A stretch of 64,000 nucleotides of DNA from contig JAJYMM010000236.1 of NCBI GenBank assembly GCA_021787035.1, forward strand, positions 1-64,000, read 5' to 3'. The position numbers and the translations under genes are program-made. The stretch is from Actinomycetes bacterium (lineage in GTDB: Bacteria > Actinomycetota > Acidimicrobiia > Acidimicrobiales > Palsa-688). A model generated the notes under the pieces. The model was not told the origin of the DNA. It made no database searches and saw only the letters and a program-made list of their open reading frames with translations. This document shows, piece by piece, positions 16,192-24,353 of this stretch (its first letter is position 1; each line of letters begins with the position of its first letter).

Positions 16192-18021
16192 TCAGCCAAC
16201 TGGACGCCACCCTCCCATCCGGCGCCAGCCCTCTGGCGCCAACAACCTGAAGGCCCCGAGAACGAGCGCTATCACCAAGAAGTTGGCCAAGAGGGCGATG
16301 ACGGTCATCGCGGTCCCGATATCATAATGGTAGTTGGACAGCCAACTGTTTATGGCTACCGACACGGTTTCTTTGCCGGGCGGGTAGAGGAGCTGCGAGA
16401 TCGGCAACTCGAAAAACGTCTTTGTAAACGTGATTAGCCACGCGAGCACGAGGACTCGGGAGACGACGGGCACGTACGCAGAGCGCCACGCGGACAAGGC
16501 GCGGGCACCGTGGACGCGGGCCGCCTCCATCAACGACCCGTGGACCTGGGCTACCTGGCCGACCATAATTCGAGACTGCGTCGGGATGGACGTTGCCAGG
16601 TACCCCATCACCAACAAGGGCAGGGTCTCGTAGAGGTCGAGCCCGACCCGGCTCGTAAACGGGAGGTTGAAGGCGAAAATGTAACCAGCGCCGAGCACGA
16701 TGCCCGGCAACGCTATCGACCCGACCAAGAGGAGGTCGCCTGCTTTTGTCCACTTGCCGGGCCGCCTGGCGGCGAGGAGCCGCGCGATGGCGAGGCCGAT
16801 TACTGCTGTGAGCGTGGCAGTTATGGCCGAGAGCTCGGCTGAGAGGAGCACGGGCGCTAATAGCCCTGTGGCACCTTCTTGGACTACGTGCCCGTAGGCA
16901 ATCGAGCCAGAGAAGACCTCCTTGTACGCGTTAAGCGTGAGGTGCTGCGCCCCGTCGGGGACGCCAAGGTTCTGGACGAAGCTCCCAAGGAAGGCGCCGA
17001 AGGCCGGTGCTCCGAGCGCCAGGAGGAAAAAGAGGGCTGCGATGGAGGTGAGCGCCAACCTGGCCGGCCGCCCGAGGCGGTAGCGTGTAGCCGGCCGCGT
17101 CCGCCCGGACAAAATAGCATAGCTGCGGCCCCTCGTGACCCGGGACTGGATCCCAATCGGGATGGCAGCGGCGGCAAGGAGCAGGATCGAAAGTACTGCG
17201 GCTACGCCGAAGTTCGCCGGGAGCTGGCTTATCGATTCGAATATCCCATAGGTGGCCATCTGGAAGCGGGACTGGAATGCAAGGGTGGAGGCGACGCCGT
17301 AGTCGCTCATGGTCTCTGCGAACACGATCGCGATAGAGGCCAGGACGGCGGGTGCGAGCACGGGTGCCACGACCCTGAAGGTGGCGAGCCTCCCGCCGCC
17401 GTGGACCCTGACGGCCTCTTCGTACTGGCTGCCGAGGCCGCCGAGCGCTGCCGAAATTGTGAGGTAGGAGAAGGGCGCGTTGACGAGCGCGTCCACGAAC
17501 ACGACGCCAGCCGGGCTGAAGAAGCTGTGATAGAGCAAGGGGCTATAGAGCCCGAGCTGGTACGTGACGCCCTTGGGCTCGAGGAGGTACTGCCAGCCTT
17601 GCGCGATCAGGTAGCTCGGTACGAGGAGAAGGCCCCACATGAAGCCGGGCCAGATCCTCCGTCCGCCTATGTTGGTGCGCATCGACAGCCACGCGACGCC
17701 GCCCCCGATCACGATGTCGAGTGCGCAGACGGCGAAGCTGACCCATATCGAGTTCCAGAGAGCGACGAAGGCCTTGCCTTGGAGCGCCTGGCTGAACGCC
17801 GACAGCGTAAACCACGAGGCCCCCTGGCCGAAGAGGCGCGGCGTGAACGCGAGGAGGAGGAACGCTCCAACGGGGAACGCGACGAGGAATATGAGGACCG
17901 CCCATATGAAGAAGTTGCCGCCGCTGCGGCTGAGCGCGCCGGCAACGACCGACCACGGCCGAACGGCCGGGGTCGGTCGGCCGAGCTCTTCTGGTAGTGC
18001 CGCAGGGAGGGCCTGGGCCAC
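16192..18021 (-). CDS. ABC transporter permease, fused double FbpB type
   Basis: 609 residues with about 12 membrane helices in two related halves, each with a permease EAA-type loop (EEAVRVHGGGRLATFRVVAPVLAP in the first, MEAARVHGARALSAWRSAYVPVVSR in the second). The fused-dimer arrangement is that of ferric (FbpB/SfuB) and related importers. The gene starts 13 bp after the binding-protein stop and is closely followed by the ATPase gene. Long open frames on the opposite strand here are high-GC shadows. Confidence 0.9.
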   Translation of the reverse strand: MAQALPAALPEELGRPTPAVRPWSVVAGALSRSGGNFFIWAVLIFLVAFPVGAFLLLAFTPRLFGQGASWFTLSAFSQALQGKAFVALWNSIWVSFAVCALDIVIGGGVAWLSMRTNIGGRRIWPGFMWGLLLVPSYLIAQGWQYLLEPKGVTYQLGLYSPLLYHSFFSPAGVVFVDALVNAPFSYLTISAALGGLGSQYEEAVRVHGGGRLATFRVVAPVLAPAVLASIAIVFAETMSDYGVASTLAFQSRFQMATYGIFESISQLPANFGVAAVLSILLLAAAAIPIGIQSRVTRGRSYAILSGRTRPATRYRLGRPARLALTSIAALFFLLALGAPAFGAFLGSFVQNLGVPDGAQHLTLNAYKEVFSGSIAYGHVVQEGATGLLAPVLLSAELSAITATLTAVIGLAIARLLAARRPGKWTKAGDLLLVGSIALPGIVLGAGYIFAFNLPFTSRVGLDLYETLPLLVMGYLATSIPTQSRIMVGQVAQVHGSLMEAARVHGARALSAWRSAYVPVVSRVLVLAWLITFTKTFFELPISQLLYPPGKETVSVAINSWLSNYHYDIGTAMTVIALLANFLVIALVLGAFRLLAPEGWRRMGGWRPVG

Positions 18022-18034
18022 CTGGTTCGGCCCC

Positions 18035-19117
18035 TTACTCGACGACGTTGTTGGTGAACCAGGTATTGACGACGTTTTCGCGAGCGCCCCAGGTATATGG
18101 GTTGATGTTCTCGACTGGGATGGTGCTCAGCTTGGGAAGGGCGGGCAGTGCGTTGACGCCCTTGACCACTGGCCAGTAGAGCGAGTCGCCAGTCGGGTCG
18201 CCCGACTGCATGAGCTTCTGGCCCTGCGCCGAGAGCACGAACTCGGCGAACTTCTCGGCCTCCAGTTGCTCGGCCTTGGGTGCTTTGGCGTCGATGCCGA
18301 TGGCGCTCGGGAGCGCCGCGACCGGGTTCAAGAACTTGACCTTTATCACCCCGTGGGTCTTTATCGTTGCGCCGATCCCCGCTGAGCTCTGGATGAGGGC
18401 GAGTTTGATGAGCCCCGCCTCCAAGGCCGCGAGCGTGTCGCCGTTGGTCAGGTAGACGTGCAGGCCGTTGTTGGCGAGGGCGGTGTAGTACTTCTCACCG
18501 GCCGTCACGCTGCCGAGGTGCTGCATCATGCCGGCTACGAAGGGATAGGTGGGGCCGGAGACGGCAGGGTCGTTCATGCCGATCTCGCCGTTCCACTTGG
18601 GGCCAAGCAGGGCCTGCCAGGTGGTTGGGGGGTTCGAGACGGTCTTCGAGTTGTACACGAGGGTCCCGGCCATCGTGAGGCCGGTCGGGATGTAGCTGTG
18701 GTCCGGTGGCACAGCCTTTTGGCCCAGGGGGTTCCATGAGACGTTGGGCTCGAAGCCCTTCATGAGGAGCCCTTGCTGGTCCAGGGAGGCGAACGCAGTT
18801 GCGCCGTCGACCCATAAGAGGCCCCACTTGGGGTTGTTCTTTTCCGCTTCGATTTTGGTGAGGAGCGGTCCGGTGCTGTTGTCGTCGAGCTCCACCGGTA
18901 TGCCTGTTGCCTTCTGGAAGGCGGTGGTCTCGGTGGAATCGTAGCCCTGGGCGGAGTAGACGACGAGGGGGACGGTGGACGTCGTTGCCGCCTGGGCGAC
19001 GCCGGCCCCGGCCGTAGCACCTATGGTGGCCACCATCGTGGCGCAACCTGTGGCCGCGACGAGGGCGCGAGCCGCCCGTTTCGGCGCGCCGGTCTTTTCG
19101 GTGTTATGGATGAGCAT
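18035..19117 (-). CDS. ABC transporter substrate-binding protein, FbpA/FutA-like
   Basis: First gene of the operon. 360 residues with a signal peptide (basic start, hydrophobic run ending AGVAQAATT) and a family 1 solute-binding fold: PLVVYSAQGYDSTETTAFQKATGIPVELDD, then TWQALLGPKWNGEIGMNDPAVSGPTY. The overall pattern resembles ferric-binding and 2-aminoethylphosphonate-type proteins. Iron is my preferred substrate from the operon type, but the Tyr-Tyr iron site cannot be assigned with certainty. No lipobox Cys is seen at the cleavage site. Confidence 0.82.
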   Translation of the reverse strand: MLIHNTEKTGAPKRAARALVAATGCATMVATIGATAGAGVAQAATTSTVPLVVYSAQGYDSTETTAFQKATGIPVELDDNSTGPLLTKIEAEKNNPKWGLLWVDGATAFASLDQQGLLMKGFEPNVSWNPLGQKAVPPDHSYIPTGLTMAGTLVYNSKTVSNPPTTWQALLGPKWNGEIGMNDPAVSGPTYPFVAGMMQHLGSVTAGEKYYTALANNGLHVYLTNGDTLAALEAGLIKLALIQSSAGIGATIKTHGVIKVKFLNPVAALPSAIGIDAKAPKAEQLEAEKFAEFVLSAQGQKLMQSGDPTGDSLYWPVVKGVNALPALPKLSTIPVENINPYTWGARENVVNTWFTNNVVE

Positions 19118-19334
19118 GGGCGGAACGTACGCGTTCGTCTTGAACGGCAGGTGACCAAGAGGGGGCAGGCCGATTAACTTCGAGTGAAGGGTCGCTTTAC
19201 ACGAAGATCCCAGGTCTCTGGCAGGGCCAGCGGCTTAGGGTGGCGTGGGTGCGACGGGACCGTGCTGGGCACTCGGGCCTCTTTGGGCCGGGTCCCTGGA
19301 CGGTCGGGGCTCCCGGGAGGGCTAGGCTCCTCAT

Positions 19335-20417
19335 GTGCAGTACGGGCTTGAGATGAGGGACGAAGGGGCGCTCGACTTTGTGGCGCTCGGTGCGCTGAAC
19401 CACCGCTTGGACCCGGGGGTGGTGCCTTTCAGGAAGGCGGCGCGCTGCGACATCTACGCGAGCGGGGCCGAGTTCAACGTGGCCGCCAACCTCGCGGACT
19501 GTTTCGGCCTCCGCACGGCCATCGCGAGCGCCATGGTCGACTACCCGATCGGCGACCTGATAGCCGAGGGCGTGCGTTCAAAGGGCGTGATCGGCTTCTA
19601 CAAGCGCTTCGAGCACGACGGCGTGAGAGGGCCCAACATGGCGACGGTCTACAGCGACCGGGGCTATGGCGTCCGCCCTCCCGTCGTGTTCTACAACCGG
19701 GCCAATGAGGCAGCTGCGCAACTACAGCCAGGTGATTTCGACTGGGACGCGCTCTTCGCCGGGGGGACCAGGTGGTTCCACAGCGGCGGCGTGTTCGCCG
19801 CACTGTCGCCCTCGACCGGGGACCTGATCGTGGAGGGGATGAAGGCCGCGAAGGCCGCGGGCGCGGTCACCTCCTTCGACCTCAACTACCGAGAGAAGAT
19901 GTGGGTGCCATGGGGCGGCCGTGCGAATGCCGTAGCTGTGTACAAGAAGATCGTCGAGCACGTCGACGTGTTGGTCGGCAACGAGGAGGACCTTCAAAAA
20001 GCTCTCGATGTAAAAGGTCCTGACGTAGAGCGGGCCTCTGCCCTAGATCCCAGCGCCTTCGTTGCGATGATCGCCGAAGTGCGTGAGAAGTTCCCGAGCG
20101 TGAAGGTGGTTGCCACCACGCTTCGGGAGGTGCTGTCGACAAACCGCCACCGCTGGGGCGCGGTTGCCAGCATCGCGGGCGAGACCTACACCGCCCCGGT
20201 CTGCGACCTTGACGTGTTCGACCGGGTGGGAGGAGGGGACGGTTTCGCCGCCGGTCTCTTCTACGGCATGCTCGCCGGTGAGAGCCCCGGGGAGGCCGTC
20301 AAGTTGGGCTGGGCGCACGGGGCACTCCTCACGACATTCCCCGGCGACCAGACCATGGCTACGCTAGGGCAGGTCCGAGGCTTTGCCGCCGGCGGTTCTG
20401 CGCGCGTACAGCGCTGA
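19335..20417 (+). CDS. PfkB family sugar kinase (KDG kinase-like)
   Basis: A 360-residue ribokinase-superfamily enzyme that phosphorylates a sugar or sugar acid with ATP. It shows the N-terminal substrate region ASGAEFNVAANLADCFG, a central SFDLNYREKMW and the C-terminal PfkB signature DRVGGGDGFAAGLFYG with the catalytic Asp. DxNxR in the DLNYREKMW segment is typical of 2-keto-3-deoxygluconate kinases, so KDG kinase is the best guess. GTG 19335 is used; ATG 19353 is an alternative. It is divergent from the ABC operon across 217 bp. Confidence 0.85.
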   Translation: MQYGLEMRDEGALDFVALGALNHRLDPGVVPFRKAARCDIYASGAEFNVAANLADCFGLRTAIASAMVDYPIGDLIAEGVRSKGVIGFYKRFEHDGVRGPNMATVYSDRGYGVRPPVVFYNRANEAAAQLQPGDFDWDALFAGGTRWFHSGGVFAALSPSTGDLIVEGMKAAKAAGAVTSFDLNYREKMWVPWGGRANAVAVYKKIVEHVDVLVGNEEDLQKALDVKGPDVERASALDPSAFVAMIAEVREKFPSVKVVATTLREVLSTNRHRWGAVASIAGETYTAPVCDLDVFDRVGGGDGFAAGLFYGMLAGESPGEAVKLGWAHGALLTTFPGDQTMATLGQVRGFAAGGSARVQR

Positions 20418-20439
20418 AAGGCGCCACTGCTAGCATCGA

Positions 20440-22065
20440 GTGGTGCTCCAAGGCGTGCGAAAGCCCTTCACCGGGGTCGTGGCCGTGTTTGCGCTGGGCG
20501 GCCTTCTGGCAGCTTGTGGCGGGGGGCACGCGGCGTCATCGTCTGCGCTACGGCCCTCGACCAAGGCAGCCCACGCTCCCGCCTCCGCCAAGACCACGTC
20601 CCCCCCGGCGACCGAAGGTCCTGCGACCTTCATGGGGCCCGACGGGGTCGAGGCTCGCTGGGTCATAGAAGAGAACAATAAGCCTGGGACGAGCGCCTGG
20701 CGCATCTCGGGCGACGGGCCGGCGACCATACACGGCTTCGCCAACTTCACCGCTGCGTCGGAAGGCCAGAAGGTCTCCCTCTACGTCACGACCGAGGCTG
20801 CCCATTACCACGTGAGCGCCTACCGGATCGGCTACTACGGAGGGACTGGGGGGCGGCTCGTTTGGAGGTCACCCGAGATGAAGGGCGTGGCGCAGCCGGC
20901 CTGCACCATTGCGGCGGCCACCCGCATGGTCGCCTGTGACAACTGGGCCCCGTCCATAACGCTCACGATCGGGCCGCAGTTCGTCCAGGGTGACTACCTT
21001 TTCAAATTGGTCGCCGACCCCGGCCAGCAGAGCTACATCCCTCTCACGGTGTGGGACCCGTCGAGCCACGCTACATACATAATCCAAGACAGCGTGCTCA
21101 CGTGGCAGGGCTGGAACACCTGGGGTGGCTACGACATGTACGGAGGTGCGCCGCCGGGCCAGACGCCCACGTTCGCTGACCGTGCGTACGTCGAGAGTTT
21201 CGACCGTCCTTATGCCAACGGCAACGGCGCCGGCGATTTCGTGGCGCTCGAGTACCCGCTCATCTACTGGGCCGAGGAGCACGGCCTCAACGTCACCTAC
21301 TGGACGGACGTGACTTTCGCGGAGCACCCCAACCTGTTGCTCAACCACAAGGCTCTCATCACGCTCGGCCACGACGAGACCTGGACGATGAGCGAGCGCA
21401 ATGGCGTCATCAAGGCTCGTGCATCGGGCGTGAACATTGTCTTCCTTGGGGCCACCCCAGTGCTCCGCCACGCGCGTTTGCAGCCGAGCCCGCTCGGGCC
21501 CGACCGCGAGGAGGTGGACTACCGGGATCCCCAGCTCGACCCGATATATGCGACAGACCCGCTCGCGGCCACGGGCAACACTTGGGCGCAGCCGCCAGAC
21601 AACGCCGACCCGAGCGCGATCGTAGGCAACACATACCTGGGGTACGGCCTCAACGACCCGATGGTGGTGACCGACGCAGGCGCGTGGCCCTGGGCGGGTA
21701 CTGGCGTGACCAACGGGACGGAGCTGCCGGGCGTGCTGGCCGGTGACTACGACGGCTACGACCCGAGCTCTGAGGACCCGGCCGGCGTCGAGATCCTCGC
21801 CCATTCGCCTGTCCAGGCACAGCAGCACGTCGCTGGGACGAGCCCGTACTCGGATATGACTTACTACACCTGGCCCCACGGTGGCGGCGTGCTCTCCACG
21901 GGCACCATCGGATGGATCCCGGCGATGGAGTCCTGCACGGGGACATTGCCAAAATGCCCGGCGAGGGTGGTGCAGGCGGCGACCGGCAACATCTTCCACC
22001 TTTTCGGGCAGGGCCCGGCAAGCAAGACCCACCCCTCGGTGGCCAACTGGCAGAAGTACTACTAG
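20440..22065 (+). CDS. secreted lipoprotein with N,N-dimethylformamidase-like C-terminal domain
   Basis: 541 residues. The N-terminus has a lipoprotein signal with lipobox LLAACGG, then a Ser/Ala/Pro-rich linker. The body resembles the large-subunit C-terminal domain of N,N-dimethylformamidase: VSAYRIGYYGGTGGRLVW, then FDRPYA, LEYPLIYWAEEHGLNVTYWTDVTF, LITLGHDETWTMSERNGV and DYRDP. Many such proteins are annotated by this domain, and the true substrate outside the enzyme from Paracoccus is unknown. Start GTG 20440. It lies 22 bp after the sugar kinase, possibly in one operon. It faces hisS across a repeat-rich gap. Confidence 0.75.
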   Translation: MVLQGVRKPFTGVVAVFALGGLLAACGGGHAASSSALRPSTKAAHAPASAKTTSPPATEGPATFMGPDGVEARWVIEENNKPGTSAWRISGDGPATIHGFANFTAASEGQKVSLYVTTEAAHYHVSAYRIGYYGGTGGRLVWRSPEMKGVAQPACTIAAATRMVACDNWAPSITLTIGPQFVQGDYLFKLVADPGQQSYIPLTVWDPSSHATYIIQDSVLTWQGWNTWGGYDMYGGAPPGQTPTFADRAYVESFDRPYANGNGAGDFVALEYPLIYWAEEHGLNVTYWTDVTFAEHPNLLLNHKALITLGHDETWTMSERNGVIKARASGVNIVFLGATPVLRHARLQPSPLGPDREEVDYRDPQLDPIYATDPLAATGNTWAQPPDNADPSAIVGNTYLGYGLNDPMVVTDAGAWPWAGTGVTNGTELPGVLAGDYDGYDPSSEDPAGVEILAHSPVQAQQHVAGTSPYSDMTYYTWPHGGGVLSTGTIGWIPAMESCTGTLPKCPARVVQAATGNIFHLFGQGPASKTHPSVANWQKYY

Positions 22066-22074
22066 GTTAGGTAA

Positions 22075-22099
22075 GTGAAGTGAAGTGAAGTGAAGTGAA
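22075..22099. repeat. GTGAA pentanucleotide microsatellite, five copies
   Basis: Five perfect copies of GTGAA starting ten bases after the lipoprotein stop codon. Pentamer arrays of this purity are uncommon in bacterial chromosomes and are prone to slippage. It immediately precedes a terminator-like hairpin. Confidence 0.95.
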
Positions 22100-22102
22100 G
22101 TA

Positions 22103-22132
22103 GAAAACGCCTGCCCAGGCAGAAGTGTTTTC
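22103..22132. terminator. bidirectional terminator between lipoprotein gene and hisS
   Basis: GAAAAC (22103-22108) pairs with GTTTTC (22127-22132) around an inner CTGCCCAGGCAG stem. The A-run on one side and T-run on the other allow function in both directions, as expected between converging genes. Confidence 0.65.
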
Positions 22133-22160
22133 TAAGGTGACGGCTTTCGCCGCCTCGGCT

Positions 22161-22236
22161 CGGCCACCCTGCTAAAAATCCGGCCACCCTGCTAAAAATC
22201 CGGCCACCCTGCTAAAAATCCGGCCTGCTAAAAATC
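22161..22236. repeat. 20-bp tandem repeat, three full copies and one shortened copy
   Basis: Three perfect copies of CGGCCACCCTGCTAAAAATC (22161-22220) followed by a 16-base copy lacking four internal bases (22221-22236). It ends 12 bp from the hisS stop codon. On the hisS strand each unit places a TTTTT run after GC-rich sequence, so the array may add termination capacity. No spacer sequence separates the copies. Confidence 0.95.
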
Positions 22237-22248
22237 GAGGGAAGGCGT

Positions 22249-23469
22249 CTACCGGCCTGACGCTTCGATGAAGTCCTGGCCATCGACGAACTGGGAATAG
22301 CCAAGCCGTTCTAGGTCTGCGCGCTGCTTGTGGAAGTTGCGCGCCCGGCGCAGCACGCTCAGTGTGGAAGCGGGCCGTGCCTCGCGCGCCGAACGGGCAA
22401 GGGCCAGGCAGGCGAGAAGCTGTTGTTCACTGTTGCACGTCACGGCCACCTTGGGGGCGCCCGACGCGAAGAGGGCTCTGTCTACGAGGTCGCAAACCCT
22501 CTCGAAACCGATGGAAAAGCCGCACATGGGCAGCTCCGGTCCCCCGAAGCGGGCGGTCATCGAGTCGTAGCGGCCCCCGCCCGCGAGTGAGTAGCCAACC
22601 TCGGGGTGTGCCACCTCGAAGATCTGGCCGGTGTAATAGGCAATACCGCGAACGAGTGCAGGGTCGAAGCGAGCGCTGTGGCCGGCGGCGGCCAGCGCGT
22701 CGAGCGTCGAGCCGAGCGCGCCGGCCACCTCGGCGGCGTGCTCCGAAATGGCGGCGGCAGAGGCGAGGTCGGCCTCGGCCACCCATTCGAGGAGAGCGCT
22801 CGCTTTGTCCTCTCCGTAAGGAGAGAGCTCTTTTGCGACGGACCCCGCGGGAGAGCTATCGAGCTTGTCGAGTGCCACATAAACGGGGTAGGGGTCATCC
22901 AGGTGGCCGAGGTGCGCCTCCACCACCTCCCGGAGGAGCCGCCGGTCGTTCAGGCGTACCGTGCAACCTCTTATGCCGAGGCCCGCGAGAGCATCGAGCC
23001 CGGCGCTACAGAGCTCGACCTCCGCCGCCACACTCGGTTCACCCACTATGTCTATGTCGCACTGCACGAACTCGCGGAAACGGCCCTGCTGTGGCCGCTC
23101 CGCACGCCAGACGGGCGCAATGTGGGCGGCCTTGAACGGCATGGGCAGCTCGTTCCAATGGTTGGCCACGAAACGAGCGAGCGGTACCGTGAGGTCGAAC
23201 CGCAGGCCCGCGTCGGCTAGTTCAGCGCCCCCAGCGAGGGCATCTTCGAGCTTCTGGCCGCGCCGGAGCACTTTGAAGACGAGCCTTTCGTTCTCGCCCG
23301 CGTGGCCGCCGAGGAGGGCCGCCAGGTCTTCGAGCGCCGGGGTTTCGATGGGCTCGAAGCCGTAGCAGCGGTAGACCTCGCCGATGGTCTCTGCAACCTG
23401 GTGGCGGAAAGCGGCCTCAGGGGGGACGAAGTCGCGCATCCCCCTAACCGCTTGAACACGACGTGGCAT
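22249..23469 (-). CDS. hisS: histidyl-tRNA synthetase
   Basis: Charges tRNA-His. 406 residues from ATG 23469, with class II motif 1 near the start (RGMRDFVPPEA ... VYRCYGFEPIETPALEDL), motif 2 (WRAERPQQGRFREFVQCDIDIVGE), the His-specific RGIAYYTGQIFEV segment, motif 3 (GFSIGFERV) and a C-terminal anticodon-binding domain. Having motif 2, the HisRS loop and the anticodon domain, it is HisS and not the paralogue HisZ. The usual RGLDYYT reads RGIAYYT, a variant whose catalytic Arg is kept. An in-frame upstream extension is shadow sequence. Confidence 0.93.
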   Translation of the reverse strand: MPRRVQAVRGMRDFVPPEAAFRHQVAETIGEVYRCYGFEPIETPALEDLAALLGGHAGENERLVFKVLRRGQKLEDALAGGAELADAGLRFDLTVPLARFVANHWNELPMPFKAAHIAPVWRAERPQQGRFREFVQCDIDIVGEPSVAAEVELCSAGLDALAGLGIRGCTVRLNDRRLLREVVEAHLGHLDDPYPVYVALDKLDSSPAGSVAKELSPYGEDKASALLEWVAEADLASAAAISEHAAEVAGALGSTLDALAAAGHSARFDPALVRGIAYYTGQIFEVAHPEVGYSLAGGGRYDSMTARFGGPELPMCGFSIGFERVCDLVDRALFASGAPKVAVTCNSEQQLLACLALARSAREARPASTLSVLRRARNFHKQRADLERLGYSQFVDGQDFIEASGR

Positions 23470-23544
23470 CCCGATATCCTGCGCCAAGCGATGGGTCGTG
23501 CGCAAGACGTTATGGCTGGTCGGGGTGTTTTGCCTGCCCTTTTG

Positions 23545-23573
23545 TTGCCCGGCCCCGGGAGAGGTACTAGTAC
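23545..23573 (+). promoter_or_regulatory. candidate promoter/operator for the TetR-CLC unit
   Basis: TTGCCC (23545-23550), a 17-base spacer, then TAGTAC (23568-23573) fits a -35/-10 pair 24 bp before the TetR start. The -10 lies in the perfect palindrome GTACTAGTAC (23564-23573), a natural site for autoregulation. The -10 match is only partial. Confidence 0.4.
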
Positions 23574-23597
23574 GAATGAGCTTGCTATGCTGGCTCC

Positions 23598-24353
23598 GTG
23601 CCCACTCGTGCCCTACCCGCTCGTGCGCCTGCCCAGGCAAAGGCGGTCGGCACGGCTCGGCGCCCCACGCAGAGGAAGCGAGCTGCCTGGGGCTCAGTAA
23701 CGCGCGAACTTGTCGTTGAGAGCGCACTGCGCATCGTGGAAGACGATGGCTACGAGCAGCTCACGGTCCGAGGTCTCGCGGCCCACATGGGTGTCGCACC
23801 GATGACGCTCTACCACCACGTGAGCAACAAGGATGACCTTCTTGACGAGGTGGTGGACCGGTTGCTGGAGCGCTCTTGGCGGCCGCCCGGGAAGATGGAG
23901 AAGGGGCCTTGGACGTGGTTGGGCGAGGCCGCCGAGAGGCTCCGCCAGTTCCTGGTCGACCAGCCCGCTGCGCTCCACGTGTACCTTTCGCACCCTGTCG
24001 TGTCGCCTTCGGCGCTAGCCCGGATGGACGAGATGCTCCGCGCCCTCAGCCTGGGCGGTCTCGACGAGCAGGAGGCTCGGCGGGCTTATGCGGCCGTGCA
24101 CTCTTACACGGTCGGTTTTGCCGCCTTGCAGGCTTCGCGCGCTGGCTGGAGGCCCGCGCCCGGTACCAAGCCGATAGCGCTCCAGCTGTCCGCCTACACG
24201 ACCCCCAAGCAGTTCAAAGAGGGACTTTCCTATACACTCGAAGGGATCGGCCGCAGGGCGGGCGTCAGTTTCTCGCTGCCCGGCCCCGGCGCCTCCTTCA
24301 GGGGCAAGGGCCGCGTTGCAAAGGGGAGCTCACCCAACTGCGCCAATGGCTGA
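23598..24353 (+). CDS. TetR family transcriptional regulator
   Basis: 251 residues from GTG 23598. The helix-turn-helix is clear: ESALRIVEDDGYEQLTVRGLAAHMGVAPMTLYHHVSNKDDLLDEVVD (about residues 40-87), preceded by a basic tail. The rest is the helical ligand domain of the TetR_C class (RLRQFLVDQPAALHVYLSHPVV, AYAAVHSYTVGFAALQ). Its stop codon overlaps the start of the CLC gene, so it probably controls its own operon including that channel. The inducer is unknown. The palindrome at 23564 is a candidate operator. Confidence 0.88.
   Translation: MPTRALPARAPAQAKAVGTARRPTQRKRAAWGSVTRELVVESALRIVEDDGYEQLTVRGLAAHMGVAPMTLYHHVSNKDDLLDEVVDRLLERSWRPPGKMEKGPWTWLGEAAERLRQFLVDQPAALHVYLSHPVVSPSALARMDEMLRALSLGGLDEQEARRAYAAVHSYTVGFAALQASRAGWRPAPGTKPIALQLSAYTTPKQFKEGLSYTLEGIGRRAGVSFSLPGPGASFRGKGRVAKGSSPNCANG

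Noticed and set aside
16879-17997. Long open frame opposite the ABC permease
   Set aside because: Its translation is charged, Arg/Glu/Gly-rich low-complexity sequence typical of antisense frames in GC-rich genes, while the permease frame has clear helices and EAA loops.
22161-22236. Possible CRISPR array (repeated 20-mers)
   Set aside because: The copies are directly adjacent with no spacers, the unit is short and no cas genes are in the window.
22249-23469. HisZ (regulatory paralogue) in place of HisS
   Set aside because: Motifs 2 and 3, the HisRS-specific loop and the anticodon-binding domain are all present, which HisZ lacks.
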